Shown in pieces: positions 9,671 through 21,387 of a DNA stretch of 64,000 bases. The notes below the pieces were generated by a model that had not been told where the DNA came from, made no database searches, and worked only from the letters and a program-made list of their open reading frames with translations. Both the position numbers and the translations under genes were made by a program. This DNA comes from Aurelia coerulea. Lineage: Eukaryota; Cnidaria; Scyphozoa; Semaeostomeae; Ulmaridae. The number at the start of each line of letters is the position of its first letter. Position 1 is the first letter of the stretch. The stretch is from NCBI GenBank assembly GCA_039566865.1, contig CM076948.1, forward strand, positions 21,401,001-21,465,000, written 5' to 3'.

Positions 9671-10037
9671 GATATTTCCTAAGATATCGAGGTGAAAACG
9701 TTCGCTTAGGACCTTCTGATCATCCTTCCCCCTAATTCAATTTTGAGAAGTTGATTCAAGCAACGTTGAGACGGGGGAGTAGGGGGCAAGTCATCAAAAA
9801 GCGAAGTAGTGCGATTTTGTGACTTGTCGCAAGTATTTTTGCCAAGATTTTAGTAATCCTCAAACACTTTGCTTTGTCCAGGTCATCTGGAGATCAACAA
9901 CCTCTGTGGGGTGCGGTATTGCAACTTACTTCAAACATCGTGCAATCCATACAATCATTGTTTGCCAGTACAAGACGAAAGGCAATGTCAGTACTCAGTA
10001 TTTACGAAACGTCAGAAAGCTCAAGAAATATGGTTAG
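9671..10037. other. Non-coding spacer
   Basis: No gene recognised; short overlapping open frames here lack domain similarity and run into the adjacent MITE V. Confidence 0.4.
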
Positions 10038-10349
10038 TATACCCCCGTCTAAGTGCCCTGGTGAGAGGTCAGATGTTCACCGGGATCCTAGTGACCGAAA
10101 TATATGGTCCAATTTTCAAAGGGGAGTTCCAATTATGCAACGAGGACGGCATAATTATTTGTGGGGCACTGTTTCTACGATGAAATATTTTCTCAAAATT
10201 TCCCCGGGGTTGCTAATTTGAAGTCGATGTTTTACTTGTGAGGCATTTTATACCAAGGAGATTCACGTCTTGTCTGGGGATTTGCTAAAATTTTTTCACC
10301 GAGGAAATCACCGGGGTAGAATGTACCGGGGCACTTAGACGGGGGTATG
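10038..10349. mobile_element. MITE family V
   Basis: Terminal inverted repeats of about 24 bp starting TATACCCCCGTCTAAG and ending CTTAGACGGGGGTATG. TTAG lies on both sides (10034-10037, 10350-10353), a possible 4-bp target duplication. Non-coding. The 54640-54840 repeats contain a related ACCCCCGTCTAA core. Confidence 0.7.
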
Positions 10350-10754
10350 TTAGTTATTACTATTATGATTCTCATTTATTTTTCATTCTAAATATGGATT
10401 TGTTTCCTTGTGAAGGAACCTACCTATTTGCAACTTTCATATTAAATAAATATTGAATTAAACTTGAAAAAGAAACAGAAAGATTATTATGCATATCAGC
10501 CTTCCTCGAATATTCTCGATTGAAAGCTTTCATTTTCGTCTTGAATAACTAGATTGATGAGGCTAATTTCATTTCCAAATCGAGTTTGCTCCATGCGTGA
10601 TGTGCGTCAGCACCGACAAATGCACATGGCATCTGGCCATGATCTATTCTCGTTGTGGTACAGCAATATTGCATTTGTATATTAGGTATAACCTGGGTAT
10701 GAACGTCAGACAATCTGGAGAAAATGTTACCTTGGTTTTCACGTAAGAAATATT

Positions 10755-11200
10755 TTACTCCGACAGCAGAGGCGTAGCTTGCGTGCAGACTCGACTTGTT
10801 TCTTTTCGGAGAGGTTTCTCCTCCAGTAGAGTCTGTGCGTCAGCGACACAAACTGAGTCTGCTGATATCAGCATAGATATATTTTTATTTAATTCTGGTG
10901 TACATAAACAAAAACCTAGCCAAAGAAAGCCTATTGTGTGAGAGTGTTTTTATAATCCTTCTTGTAGCCGTCCCATTTAATCAAATTCAATGAGAATGAT
11001 TAAAAGAATTCCGCGAAGAGATTTATCAATCAATTGAGAACAATAGAGATCCCTTTCCACCAATGAGGCTTGGTTCCTCGATTTTGGGAACCGCACGTGA
11101 CTTTAGACATGCTTTGTGTCGCTGATGCGGAGACTCTACTGGAGGAGAAACCTCTCTGAAAACAAATCAGTCGAATCTGCATGCAGGCAACAGAGGCGTG
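10755..11200. repeat. Palindromic repeat with about 90-bp arms
   Basis: 10755-10846 and 11107-11200 are imperfect reverse complements sharing GAGAGGTTTCTCCTCCAG and TCAGCGACACAAA. No coding capacity; looks like an old TIR element. Related GAGTCTGC-type sequence recurs near 25600-25640. Confidence 0.6.
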
Positions 11201-11548
11201 GCCAAATGCCACAACCTTCCAACTTTTAGTTTTTGGAAAATTTGTCCGCGTTTTTGGCAAATTTGTGTCCTTTTGAAAACAAGATCCTAAAAATGGCCAC
11301 TCTGTCAACAAATTTGCAGTCTACATTCCCTAACTATTTCTTTAGCTCCGTCTTGACTATTATCTATGGTCTTGACCAATAGTCCAGTAAATTAGAGGCA
11401 AATGTTAGTGATGCCAATCGTAACAGATTTTTTCTGCGGCCAACAATGTATCTAGCTGTAATGTAGTAGTAGAACATATAGAAAAGTAAACTAAAATCAA
11501 AACTTCTCTCTCAGCTCAATTACTGCAGTGTGGATCTGTATTTTGCTC
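11201..11548. other. Non-coding spacer
   Basis: Nothing recognisable. Only short frames in both strands. Confidence 0.4.
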
Positions 11549-11868
11549 CAGGGGGGGGGGGGGGTACTTGACTTAAATTTGTACAGGGGTGTGCCCACGA
11601 AAAAATTTGTTTTACCCTGCTCCAGAATTTTTCGCTCAAAATGATAACCTGTTAGAAAAACTTGGTGAAAACTATACTCAAAAACATGAAATTTGACCGA
11701 AAAACGACCCAATCTAGCAGAATATTCCCCTTTGACATGTTTTGACAACCTGCTCTAGAAAAATTGCCTCATTTTGATACCCTGTGCTAGAAAAAACTGG
11801 TGAAAACGATACCCTTAAAAACGGCTCATGCCCGTCGGACAAATATATTAAGTACCCCTCCCCCCGGG
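11549..11868. mobile_element. G-tract MITE family R
   Basis: Starts CA followed by 14 Gs and GTACTT; ends AAGTACCCC with C-rich sequence. The 9-base ATTTTGCTC is present on both sides (11540-11548 and 11869-11877), a clear target-site duplication. Internal tandem-like phrases (GAAAA-TTTGATACCCTG, TAGAAAAACTTGGTGAAAAC) repeat with variation. Non-coding. Confidence 0.7.
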
Positions 11869-12067
11869 ATTTTGCTCATAGGTAAAATTTGATTTTCAGA
11901 CAGTGTGAAATTTTAGCACGTCTGAAAAGGACTCTGTGTGAAAATGTTCCGTTAATAAAATTGTGAGACTTGTTTGAGCGCTGAAGGGTATAATAGATGG
12001 TTGTAGTAAAAGGACATAAATTACTATCAAATCGGATGTCACGTAAAATGCCCCCGAATATTGACAA

Positions 12068-12222
12068 TAGACCATTACGCTAAAGAAGATGGCCAATATA
12101 TTTTTACTGAGATGCATTGAATTTCTTCATCGAATTCCAACAGAATTGTTTAACATTCGTAATTAGAACACGTCTCATCTTGGTAAAAAGTTCCTTTCCA
12201 CCATCTTTAGCGTAATCGTCTA
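12068..12222. mobile_element. Short MITE family E, copy 1
   Basis: Ends TAGACCATTACGCTAAAG and CTTTAGCGTAATCGTCTA pair over about 25 bp. A related copy is nested in MITE D at about 41558-41706. Confidence 0.65.
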
Positions 12223-12328
12223 TTAAAGTGTTTTGCACTGCAGTATCAACTAATTTTGCGATATCGTAAATCTCACGTGACATCTAATTCGAGACAAACG
12301 GCAGTGGTTCATCGAAAGCCTCTTCATA

Positions 12329-12724
12329 CAGTAAAAACCCACACATAAGAACCTAAGATTTTGAAATCAGTCTGAGGGACATCCAGTAATCAGGGTGTAG
12401 GTGCTCAACAAAGGGAAATATGTGAATCTAAATCTTTGCCAAACGTCCTTACACTCTTGACCCTATCCATTTCAATCCAAGCTTACCCAGTTTACCCCTG
12501 CAGGCCCTGCCTATCACAGCTCTGCAAGTAATGTTTTGGAGTTCACGAAAGAGGTCGATTGGCAAACAGATTGCATTTATTTCCCAATGAATGAATGAAA
12601 CCCTTTATTAAGAGCCTAGTTATGATATCAGGCTGAAATGGTTCTTATCCATTGGGTACAAAATATATGATTTCAGGCTGTAGGTTCTTAATAAATGAAG
12701 GTTCTTATGTGCGGGTTTTTACTG
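12329..12724. mobile_element. MITE family G, copy 1
   Basis: Ends CAGTAAAAACCCACAC and GTGCGGGTTTTTACTG, flanked by TA on both sides. Extended inner pairing around AAGAACCTA. Copy 2 at 62116-62604 is collinear apart from small insertions. TA target suggests Tc1/mariner-type mobilisation. Confidence 0.85.
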
Positions 12725-13262
12725 TATTGGATAAGGGTATAGAAAGTAAGATTTCTTTTTCTTCTTTTGCAGGAAAGGAACGTCTTTCAGTTATAGAGTT
12801 GAATGGAACTGGTAGAGTAGCAGAACCACAACCAAGTATGACTGCAATATTCTGTTATCATTACTGTATATGGCGTTCAAAAATGCGGCCCCTCAGACCT
12901 GCAACGGAGCAATTTGATTGGTTCTTGATCGGTCCAGAAGAGTCATAGACTGATTACGATGAGTCCCTTGTATCCCTGCAGTAAACCATGCTCAACAGAG
13001 CATAGTCAGTGAAAAAGCTAGCCCTGTAGTGTTTAATTTTTATATTGTGGTAAAGTACATGCCTGGGGTTATTAGTATACCTAATCTGGTTGCTTTATCT
13101 ATTTTCAGTCAAGAGTTTGGTAGGGAGGCTTTATTGCCCCCCCCCCCCTCCAACCAAAATAGGACATGTCAGATAGTCCAACCACTATAGGGTTAACCAT
13201 TAAACATTTGACGCCAATCCTTGATTTCTTAGTTATATTTACATTTTGTTATAGTTATAATA

Positions 13263-13859
13263 CCGGGTGCGCCAAAATATACTATGCACGTTTGGCAGGC
13301 CACAATAAATGGTACACTGGACCGATTTTGAAGATTTATGACTTAATCGTTAGCAAAAAAGCTGAATTAGATACTGGGATTTTTTGCAAATTTTTTCATT
13401 TTTTAGGGGTAGAAGCGAGTTTCTTAAACTTTTAGTTTTCGAAAAACATTGAAAACGATAAAAAACATCGATCAAGTTTTCCAAAGAATCGGCATGAATG
13501 GACAAAGAGAGAACTTATTCGTGGTAATTTGCGATTTAGAAATCGACCAATTGTAATCTGCTGTATGAGAGTTCGTACTAAATCCTCAAATCCCCCTGAA
13601 AACGTTTTCTGTTTCTTAATTTATGTTGAATCTTTTAAAATTTGATTGACGCTTTTTGATCATTTTCAATTTTGTCGAAAACGAATATTTTAAGAAACTC
13701 GCTTCTAGCTCTAAAACCTGAAAATGAAAAACATTGCAAATATCCCAGTATCTAATTTAGGCTTCCTGCTAACGAATAAGTCATAAATCTTCAAAATCGG
13801 TCCAGTGTACGATTTATTGTGGCCTACCAAACGTGCATAGTTTATTTTGGTGCACCCGG
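13263..13859. mobile_element. MITE family C
   Basis: Ends CCGGGTGCGCCAAAATA and TTTGGTGCACCCGG with TA on each side. The inverted arms extend roughly 190 bp (for example CACAATAAATGGTACACTGG against CCAGTGTACGATTTATTGTG). Non-coding. Confidence 0.85.
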
Positions 13860-14062
13860 TATTTACTCGTTAGGCCTGAAGCAAATGGTTTTATCAATTT
13901 ATTCACGTAGGTGTATCATCGTGTGCATATACTGATTCCAACCCAGGCTGCCGTTCCATGAAAAAATATTGTAACCATTCACCTAACTTCATGGCGTATC
14001 TTCATGTGCACTGCCAAAAGACCTGCCTGTGTTAAACCTGCTTTTTCAAGGTAAGAACTACC

Positions 14063-15525
14063 AACTGTTCCAGAAAAATATGCAGATCTGGTTGTGTCCA
14101 GAGATGAGAATTTATATTTAAATATAAATCAATTGCTGATCAATTTTGAAATGTTCCTCGACAGTTAAACTTGAACATAGCTTATTTATCGATTAATGGT
14201 GCTTTCGTTGTTGAAATATTCATGTTGAACGTTTTATTTTATTGTCACCTACAAACAAAATCTTTTGCTTTTTGACCTTAGCAAATTCTTCGTTTTGGAT
14301 TAAAGGTTCGACGGAGTGATCGATATCTCTCATAAACTGCTCCTCGACTTCGAATAAGTCTGTCGTAGGGACCGTTCATTATTTACAGAGGGGTTGGTAC
14401 TAAAGAGAAATGTTTTCTTGTCCAAAAAATCTTCTTACCCAACTCTAAAAGTGACAGCAAATACATCTACCAAATAATTTTCAGGTTGAAAAAATGTTGT
14501 CCAACCCCTACCTATAAACATTGTTTCAATGTCAAACGATGTAAATTGTAATTCAATACTGTAATATTGATGACAAAGATGAGCAAAGTAGACACTGAAA
14601 GTGAAATGGATAATGTTGATAATATTGATGATGATATTGACATAATTTTGAACTTTAAAAATTTGGTATTAATTGGTGGGAAAATTTTGATTTTCCAACC
14701 TTGAAATTACATGAAAAAATATTTACCCAACCTTTTTATGTTAGAAAATTTCTCTTACCCAACCCATTTCTCTTCGGAACCAACCCCTTTATAGATAATG
14801 AACAGTCCCTTAGCTCCTTGAAATAATAAAAGTCCACGCGAAAAATTAACCATCGGCTAACGTACAAAACTAAATAAACAGCAACGATATTTACATTATA
14901 TACAAGCAACCTGCGAATAAAACCAAACCATGCCAACAAAAAACTAGTATATCTCTGTGCTCTCTTCTCTATAAGTTTCGACCTTTTGGATTCAATCAGT
15001 AAGCGAATAATTTCTTGAACAAGTACATTTGCATAACTGCATGTCTTTGTGTTTTTTCTCAACTCTACTCTTCCTAGCTGCTCCTAAGTTCTTAATTATT
15101 CTACTTATGCGTTTCTCCTTACGTCATAATGATTCAAAGAAAATCTATTGTCAAATAGTCACAATCCTAAACATTCATGAATCACAGCGAAAATGCCAAC
15201 AATTTCCTGAATCAAATTGAAATAAAAGTTATATCATATTGCATTTTGTTTGTTAGAAGTCACCCATTGTGCCGTTTTTCATTTTTATTCAATTTTAGTG
15301 TTGAATGTTGATGTGCTGCAAAAATTGGCATAGGCCAACAGGCCAAAGCTTTTGTTTGGACATGGAGGTGAAATGGAGCCTTCAAGATTAATATTTCTGC
15401 TCTCAAAGCACTTGCCATCAAATGAGTATCTATATGTTCATGTTTAACTATCGAGGAACATCTTTAAATTGATTAGCCATTGATCAAGATAGATTTGCAT
15501 CGCTAGACCTAATCTCTGTATACAG
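14063..15525. mobile_element. Family J TIR element, copy 2
   Basis: Left block at 14063-14200 (CAGAAAAATATGCAGATC...CGACAGTTAAACTTGAAC) pairs with an inverted block at about 15425-15525. MITE K lies inside. No coding capacity; short frames between the ends have no recognised domain. Boundaries approximate. Confidence 0.5.
14367..14810. mobile_element. MITE family K
   Basis: Ends AGGGACCGTTCATTAT and ATAATGAACAGTCCCT, with inner pairing around GGGGTTGGT and AAGAGAAAT. The termini resemble PIF/Harbinger-like MITEs, but the target duplication is unclear. Non-coding. Confidence 0.7.
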
Positions 15526-16373
15526 CCAGTTTGTAAAAACTGAACTTGACACTTCTTTGTGAATGTAAAATGCAATATTTTAGAATAATTTGTTTCATCC
15601 AAACAAAGCAAATTTATTCATGCATAACTTTCATGGCCATGAAAATTACAAATGAATTACCTTGCAATTGTTTAATAAAGGAAATTAGCTTAAATTTGTT
15701 GAATTTTCAAAAGAGATCTTTATTGACTTTTAATTCAGGGGACACACTGCTTTCAGGAGATCCTGAAGAATTTTAGATGGATGTGCAGTTTTTCTGCTAG
15801 CTGCACCCCAGTGAACAATTTTGATGTGAAAAATCTTTGCTTGCATCATACTGCGGACTTTCAAAATTTTGGCAAGAACTTTAGCTTAATATTTGTAACA
15901 GTGACAATATCAATCCCAAATGTTGCATAAATATTATTTTTGAAAGCCAGGTTTGTTTATTTTCGAATTATTTCTTTGCAGGGATCTACAGGTATTGGCT
16001 GAACTTTGCTTTATTTAATTGAGTGTCAATAGGAATAGGATGGCATTGATTGTCGTTGATTATGATAAAATCATACATAAAATTCAATCTCTGACTCATT
16101 CTTTTCCATGCTTATCAAAGCCTCGGTCCAACGTGCCGAACATTTCACTGAACATTGAAACAAGACAAAAACGAAAACTATTCAATGTTCGATTGAAGGG
16201 TGGTCAAATGAACCGAACGTTTCATCAACCATTTCGACATGCCCAATTGGACCATCACAAGGGTACAGTAGACAGAATGAGGCAACACCAAAAGCGCGTC
16301 AAATTTCATAAATGTTGTTGTGAGGAAAATGAGTATCATCATCTTCACCTGACTCTTCTTGGCCTTGGCCTAG
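15526..16373. other. Non-coding spacer
   Basis: No supported gene. A 141-codon frame (16019-16444) begins with TTG, runs into MITE H1 and has no recognisable domain, so it is not annotated. Confidence 0.4.
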
Positions 16374-16752
16374 ACACGGCTTCAACTCAACTCGGCAACT
16401 CAACCCGTGTTGAAATTTCAACATGGGTTGAAATTCTCATGTAAACGCAAAATTGTTTCAACTCGGGGCGAGATTAGAATGCGAGCAAAGGAGATCGAAT
16501 CTATTTCCGCAATCATTCCAATATTTGAGTGGGCTCACATTCCTTTATCCTGGGTACCAGATTCTCTAACATAAAAACAGAGTCTGGTACCCAGGGTAAC
16601 ATTCCTTCTTCTATTGTTTGCAACCATGTAACCTAATCTCAACCCGTGTTGAGATTTCATGTAAAAGCAAGGCAAAATAATCAATGCTGTTGAAACTCGA
16701 CCTGTGTTGAAACTCAACACGGGTTGAAATTTCTCACGTAAAGGACCTCCTA
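16374..16752 (-). mobile_element. MITE family H, copy 1 (inverted relative to copy 2)
   Basis: Rich in CAACCCGTGTTGA palindromes and ending TTCTCACGTAAAGGACCTC. It is a reverse-complement match to 19943-20376 through most of its length, but its outer left end is lost. It carries a nested 53-bp insertion at 16546-16598. It directly abuts the gypsy pol remnant. Confidence 0.75.
16546..16598. mobile_element. 53-bp miniature transposon inside MITE H1
   Basis: Sixteen-bp inverted ends TATCCTGGGTACCAGA and TCTGGTACCCAGGGTA with one mismatch, around a 21-bp centre. Flanked by the 9-bp direct repeat ACATTCCTT (16537-16545, 16599-16607). The corresponding place in H2 (about 20085-20105) has a single ACATTCCTT and no insertion, which gives the empty site. 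A related end, TCTGGTACCCAGGGTA, occurs at about 26174-26190. Confidence 0.8.
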
Positions 16753-19711
16753 GAGCCAGTACCGGACACCCAGCCGACCCCTTGGATTTCCCCTATTGTC
16801 ACCGTTCCAAAGAAAAATGGGACAGTTCGTATTTGTGACGATCTGCCCATGGCGAATACTGCCATCAAACGTGTAAGATACCCACCGTCGAAGATGTCAG
16901 TTATGAGCTGAATGGAGCAAAATTCTTTTCGAAGCTCGACCTATCTCAAGCCTACCACCAACTTGAACTTGATGATCAGAGTAGACACATAACAACATTT
17001 AGCACGCATTTAGGCCTTTTCCGATATAACCGTTTGAATTATGGTACAAATGCCGCTGCAGAGTTGTTCCAACATACCCTACAACATCATCTACAGGGTA
17101 TCAAGGGAGTCAAGAATATCGCTGATGATGTTTTGGTTTTTGGCAGCACACGGGATGAGCATGACCGAGCATTAGAAGCATGTCTCAAGCGCCTGTCAGA
17201 AAAGGGCCTAGTTTTGAATAGCTCCAAGTGCAGTTTTCTTCAAACAGAACTCTCGTTTTTTGGACAAATATTTTCCAAACAATGAACCCAGCCAGACCCC
17301 AAAAGAGCAGAGGATCTCAATAATGCTACAGTACCGAAAAATATTCAAGGAGTGCGCAGTTTGCTTGGTATGGCCAATTACAGTGCAAAGTACAGGGTGT
17401 CCCAAAAAAATTGTGCCCCGTTTGTCTGAAGATTGCGACAAAACGGCAAAAGATTCTCGCCAAAAATTTTCCATAAATGTGCTCTTCAGATGTTCAATTA
17501 AAGTTTGCCACCATCCCCGTAAAAATCCATTGAAAAATGATGGAGCTACCACCTTCAGAAGACCCAATTTGCCTGACGACTGAAACCAGCAGTCGGCCAT
17601 TTTGCCCTACTATTTTGCAGTGATAAGTATCTTCACGTGAGATAAGAAATAATTTATGTGAGGTCAGAAATTGTGGAACTCTCCGAGGATTATCGGAATT
17701 TTCACGAGAGCTATGACATTGGAGGCTGCTGTTTCATTTTCATTCCATAAAGCTATTTATCAATGCAAAATAGTAAGACAAAATGGCCGACCGCTGGTTT
17801 CAGTGATCGGGCAAATTTGGTCTCCTGAAGGTCCTGGCTCCATCATTTTTCAACAGATTTTTATGGAGATGGCAGCAATCTTTACTTGAACATCTGAAAA
17901 GCAACATGATATAATTTTTTGTCGAGAATCTGTTCCCGTTTTGTTGCGATATTTAGGCAAACGGGGCACAATTTTATTGGGACACCATGCATATCCCACA
18001 CTTTGCAACTATCACTGACCCTCTCAGAGAGTTAACCAAGAAAAACTCAAATTTTCACTGGGAAAAATTTCATCAAGAAGTTTTCGACAAGCTGAAAACA
18101 GCCCTTATCACAGCTCCTGTGATGTCATATTTCGACCGATCAAAGGAGACAATTTTTAACCGTGGATGCAAGTCCAGTTCGAGTCTTAGGAATTCTGGCA
18201 TAGCAAACTCACGGCAGTGACGAGTATCGCCTTTTGGCCTACGCTAGTAGAGCACTCACTGCCGTCGAGAAACGTTATTCCCAGACTGAAAAAGAGGCTT
18301 TCAGCATTGTATGGGCCATAGAACATTTTCAGGAAGAATACGGAAGAAGATTACGGAAGAATATGTCCAGTTTCTCCGTTCCCATGCAGTCACTAAAGCT
18401 ATGACCATGGAAGAAATCATCCAAGCTTCTACCGACGATAGAGAAATGAAAGGTCTTAGAGCACCAATAAAAATGAATCAATGGGAAATAGATTCGGTCA
18501 AGCCGTTCAAAAGTGTCAAAGATGAACTCGCCATCGGTCCTAACAACATTGTATTACGTGGAACACGAATTGTCTTACCAGCCTCGCTAAGACAAAGAAC
18601 AATCAACATTGCACATGAATCACATCAAGGTTTATCCAAGACCAAAGCTTTGATGAGAGAGAAGGTATGGCTTCCGGATATCAAAAAGCTAACTAAAGGT
18701 ACACTTGACCGTTGCATTCCAAGCCAAGCCGTAGGACGACTAGCTCCTCCGCAGCCACTAAAAATATCAGAAATGCCTACCGCACCCTGGCAAAGGATTC
18801 AAATTGATTTCTATGGACCTATGCCTACAAGTGAATATCTGTTAGTGGTTATCGATAGATACTCTCGATTCCCGATCGTAGAGATGGTAAAATCAACCAA
18901 AGCGAATTATCCATAATCCCGAAGTTCGACAAAACTTTCGCGATTCATGGTTTACCCGTTGAAGTAACAACAGGCAACGGGCCCCCATTTAACAGCGACG
19001 AATATACAAATTACATGTCACTGTTAGGTATTGATTACAACCCGTCAACCCCCCGATGGCCTCAAAGTAATGCAGAAGTAGAGCGCTTTATGCAACCCCT
19101 TGGAAGAGCTATTCAAACAGCACAAGCAGAAGGAAGGGTGTGGCAACAAGAACTGTCTCGTTTTCTTTTACAATACAGATCAACGCCTTACTGCACCACC
19201 AAGGTTCCCCCGGCAGAAGTTTTGTTCAACTGTAGCATTCGTTGAAAGTTACCAACTTTACCAAGTAAGCCGATTGTTAATAGGCACAAGGAAGCCTGCA
19301 TAAATTACCAAAGGAAACAGCAGTACAACAAAGAGTACAGTGACGTCGGAAGACAAGTCAAAGACAGTGATATAACAGTCGGAGACTTTGTGTTGGTAAA
19401 ACAGCGAAAGAGAAACAAACTGACACGTTTTGACACAGACCTACGTCGTTGTCCAAAGGAAAGGATCACGAGTAATTGCAATGAACAAAGATCAACGGAA
19501 AGTGAAGCGCAACATATCACATTTCAAAAGAATACAAATACCAGAAAACTGGGATTTTGATTTTGATGATGATGATGATTTTCCAACTCGTAGAGCTGAA
19601 CAAAGAGAACAAAGAGAACCGTCACGGATGATTATGCGTAGATCAACCAGACAGAGGAACCCACCAAAAAGATTCGGACACGAATTTCTTTTTGACTTAC
19701 TGCCGCGCTAA
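16753..19711 (+). pseudogene. pol: Broken Ty3/gypsy pol (RT, RNase H, integrase)
   Basis: Pieces in order: RT fingers and palm from about 16755 (WISPIVTVPKKNGT, LDLSQAYHQLELDDQ), catalytic IADD near 17120, a stop at 17283, connection domain reaching MANYSAK at about 17390. MITE A2 interrupts there; the frame resumes with IPHFATITDPL at about 17992. RNase H follows (VDASP near 18168, YSQTEKEAFSIVWAIEHF near 18275), then a deletion. The integrase zinc region (HX3H kept, second Cys of the CC pair replaced by Ser, about 18610-18735), core starting at IDFYGP (about 18800) and completed by E in EVERF (about 19080), and a basic C-terminal tail ending at 19711. Several frameshifts; 5' part (gag, protease, 5' LTR) absent. 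Inactive. Confidence 0.88.
17393..17989. mobile_element. MITE family A, copy 2, inserted in gypsy pol
   Basis: Same palindromic element as 7525-8073. Ends CAGGGTGTCCCAAAAAAA and TTATTGGGACACCATG. The TA target lies on the left and CA on the right. It splits a pol codon run between MANYSAK and IPHFATI, so it is younger than the retrotransposon. Confidence 0.85.
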
Positions 19712-19719
19712 GGACGCTC

Positions 19720-19942
19720 AAAGAAAAGAGGAGTGATGTAATAAAGTGACTTGTTACCAAGACTAGAACCCAGACTCTTGTATTTTGTATTTGATTATCG
19801 CTGCGTGTGTATTATTCATTCTTGTTAATGTTATTGTTCTGAAGGCACATTGCCTAAGCATACGCGTTCTTTATCACTGTAGTCCTTCTCTTACAAAGCA
19901 GTTTACTAGCAGTTTACAGAAACTAAGACCTCCAGTCAAATA
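19720..19942 (+). other. Polypurine tract and start of 3' LTR of the gypsy element
   Basis: AAAGAAAAGAGGAG (19720-19733) directly precedes TGATGTAATAAAG, the expected polypurine tract-LTR junction for plus-strand priming. The LTR runs into MITE H2 at 19943, so its 3' end is not delimited. Confidence 0.6.
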
Positions 19943-20376
19943 AGAGGCCCTTTACATGATAAATTTCAACCCGTGTTGAGTTTCAACACGGGTTGAATTT
20001 TAACAGCATTGCTTATTTTGCCTTGCGTTTACATGAAATCTCAACACGGGCTGAGATTAGGTCACATGGTTGCAAACAATAGAAGAAGGAATGTGAGCCC
20101 ACTGAAATATTTGAACGATTGCGGAAATAGATTCGATCTCCTTTGTTCGCATTCTAATCTCGCCCCGAGTTGAAAGAATTTTGCGTTTACATGAGACTTT
20201 CAACCCGTGTTGAAATTTCAACACGGGTTGAGTTGCCGAGTTGAGTTGAACCCGTGTCGAGTTTCAACTAGGCCTCCTTCATTTAAACGCGATGAAGACT
20301 TACAACGTCAGCCGAGTTGAAACTCAACCCGTGTTCAACTCAACCCGGGTTGAAATTTCTCACGTAAAGGGCCTCT
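19943..20376 (+). mobile_element. MITE family H, copy 2
   Basis: Ends AGAGGCCCTTTACATGA and TCACGTAAAGGGCCTCT. Internal CAACCCGTGTTGA / TCAACACGGGTTGA palindromes are numerous. Reverse-complement relation to H1 at 16374-16752; together they bracket the gypsy remnant. Confidence 0.8.
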
Positions 20377-20527
20377 AAATGAAACAAGACATCCTGTCAG
20401 GCAGCAGCTGTTACAATATATTCGTTAAAATGGTCGGTTTGATCAAAAATTTATCAAAGTGGTCAAGATTTTGACGTTGAAATTGATTGGTCACTGTTGT
20501 TGTTCAAATATGAATTCACAGAAGCTG

Positions 20528-20610
20528 ATTGGCTGATGGATCGGAGCCAGTCAATCATCAGCAACTGGAGAAGTCTTATAACACAAAAACTCTTCATTGC
20601 ATTCCTTTTA
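20528..20610 (+). promoter_or_regulatory. Likely core promoter of the fibrinogen-related gene
   Basis: TCTTATAACAC at about 20573 resembles a TATA box roughly 70 nt before the ATG. Inverted CCAAT motifs (GATTGG) lie at about 20482 and 20528. Consistent with a short 5' UTR; no transcript evidence. Confidence 0.4.
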
Positions 20611-20644
20611 CGAAACACAGTATTTTTGTGAGGCAGACATTGAC

Positions 20645-20927
20645 ATGGCTCCAAAATTATATTTCAACATGCTTTTCGTTTTGGCCTTCTGCAATGCAGC
20701 TGACGCAGGGGTTTATTTCAAAGAAATGATAGGAGCAGAGAATGAAAATGGCAAGGTAGCGAGTCTTTTTCACACAAAATTTCATCACTGCGGAATTGAG
20801 GACAGTTGTAATTTTGTTATCAGAAATCTGCAATCGGACAAGTACAGCACAGCCTCAAGGGAGCAAGATTTGCCGGCAAACAAAGAGGGGTTCAAGATAT
20901 TGAAGAAAGAGGAAGTACCTATCAAAG
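20645..20927 (+). CDS. Fibrinogen-related secreted protein, first coding exon
   Basis: Ninety-four codons plus one base. It starts MAPKLYFNMLFVLAFCNAADA, a signal peptide ending near residue 21, followed by a short region with the cysteines HHCGIEDSC (residues 47-55), then NFVIRNLQ and QDLPANKEGF. This fits the small PAN/apple-like N-terminal segment often found before the fibrinogen domain in cnidarian fibrinogen-related proteins. The exon ends AAAG|GTAAGT, a strong donor in phase 1. The ATG was chosen because it opens the signal peptide; an upstream in-frame extension has only a TTG. The last exon at 44132 is phase-compatible. Exon identity is well supported; pairing with that exon is inference. 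Confidence 0.7.
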
Positions 20928-20980
20928 GTAAGTAGTCTGCGCAACAAAGTCTATTTAGCCTTTCCCGCCTCGATATGATG

Positions 20981-21142
20981 AACGACCGCGCGATATTTCT
21001 TTTGTTAAGCTCATTGTTTTTGGACCAATCAAGCTAACTTCTCAAGAAAGTTTGAGAAGTGAATGAGCATTTTGATTGGTTGAAAAATGAGCTCATTGTT
21101 TGATACAGTGGCGTAATGCGGATTATGCCGCGCGGTCGATAG
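20981..21142. repeat. Short palindromic element in intron 1
   Basis: GACCGCGCG at 20984 pairs with CGCGCGGTC near 21130, and inner blocks pair (GACCAATCAAG / TTGATTGGTT, AACTTCTCAA / TTGAGAAG). Non-coding MITE-like hairpin. Confidence 0.55.
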
Positions 21143-21387
21143 TTCTCTACAGATGGCGAAGTACGAAGCTGTGGAAAGACGGGAGATCTTCCTTGCAATA
21201 TTCAAGGAAGGGTAAGAGTATTTCAGCTTTCATCATGGCATTACAAGCTTGCTTTGAAGATTGATTAAAGATTCTGATATGTTTTTTCAACGGAAGAACT
21301 TCTTCAAGCCCTTGCACTGCACAGACAAGACAAGAGTTGCGAGAAGTGAAAACAGGCCAAAAATAGTCGCTGTTCGTTTTCTTTTAG

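Noticed and set aside
9819..10221. Three overlapping frames of 72-115 codons
   Set aside because: Overlap each other in different frames and extend into MITE V; no coding signature.
16019..16444. 141-codon frame
   Set aside because: Begins with TTG, runs into MITE H1 and has no recognised domain.
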